Source: Casuarius casuarius (Eukaryota > Chordata > Aves > Casuariiformes > Casuariidae). Taken from it: 64,000 nucleotides of DNA. The translations under genes and the position numbers were made by a program. Positions 63,861 through 64,000 of the stretch are shown here, piece after piece. The stretch is from the NCBI GenBank assembly GCA_003342895.1, contig PTFA01000011.1, positions 7,403,081 to 7,467,080 of the forward strand, read 5' to 3'. The notes under the pieces are model-generated. The model was not told where the DNA came from. It did not search any database and saw only the letters and a program-made list of their open reading frames with translations. Every line of letters begins with the position of its first letter. The stretch's first letter is position 1.

Positions 63861-64000
63861 AAAAACAACCCTGACTGGGGATGGCGTTTACTTTAGCAAT
63901 ACAGTTTTAAAATAAACTTCTCTGTCTTTTGTCATGATTCCTATTAAAATGAGACTTTATATCTCTGGAAGAGGAATCTCTTCCCTTCCCCCCCACTCCC

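Larger units (their letters stand above)
59643..64000 (+). other. GBE1: GBE1 intron 7, 5' portion
   Basis: The intron opens with GTAAGT. I looked for the expected exon 8 motif (WE.LRFLLSN.RWW.EEY.FDGFRFDGV) and did not find it, so exon 8 lies downstream. The intron contains an alternating AT/GT tract near 59833-59895, a GC-richer block of unknown nature at about 60100-61130, and long CT-rich stretches near 63731-63860. Confidence 0.92.

Noticed and set aside
59643..64000. Search for GBE1 exon 8 (FDGFRFDGV region)
   Set aside because: No matching translation seen on the + strand; exon 8 must be beyond the window.

Overview
This is vertebrate nuclear genomic DNA, most likely from a bird. It is AT-rich and intron-dominated. 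Its few recognisable interspersed repeats are worn CR1 LINE 3' ends (best at 38688-38770 and 14321-14515), which is typical of avian genomes. About 17 isolated N bases suggest an early or unpolished assembly. There is no prokaryotic gene organisation, CRISPR array, operon or recognisable intact mobile element.

The one gene I can identify with certainty is GBE1 (1,4-alpha-glucan branching enzyme), on the + strand. Six consecutive coding exons are present, corresponding to human exons 2-7: 31236-31405 (170 nt), 41440-41555 (116), 53547-53672 (126), 55655-55790 (136), 58204-58294 (91) and 59433-59642 (210). Together they give 849 nt, human codons 48-331, with no indel, frameshift or stop, and with the same exon lengths and phases as I recall for human GBE1. 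They encode the N-terminal CBM48 carbohydrate-binding module and the start of the GH13 alpha-amylase-type barrel, including conserved region I (DVVHSH) in exon 7. Exon 1 (start codon, promoter) lies upstream of the window. Exon 8 onward, with the catalytic Asp/Glu residues, lies downstream.

Layout: 1-31235 is the 3' part of intron 1; 31406-41439 intron 2; 41556-53546 intron 3; 53673-55654 intron 4; 55791-58203 intron 5; 58295-59432 intron 6; 59643-64000 the 5' part of intron 7. The introns hold microsatellites, homopolymer runs, G-rich and polypyrimidine tracts, a perfect 54-bp tandem duplication (49063-49172), CR1 relics, and a few GC/CpG-richer patches I cannot assign.

The most interesting unexplained signal is near 1.3-3.0 kb: two or three splice-flanked open segments on the + strand whose reading frames join in phase. 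They do not match GBE1 or any family I recognise. They may be an unannotated transcript inside intron 1, or chance. I did not find evidence of a novel multi-gene system.
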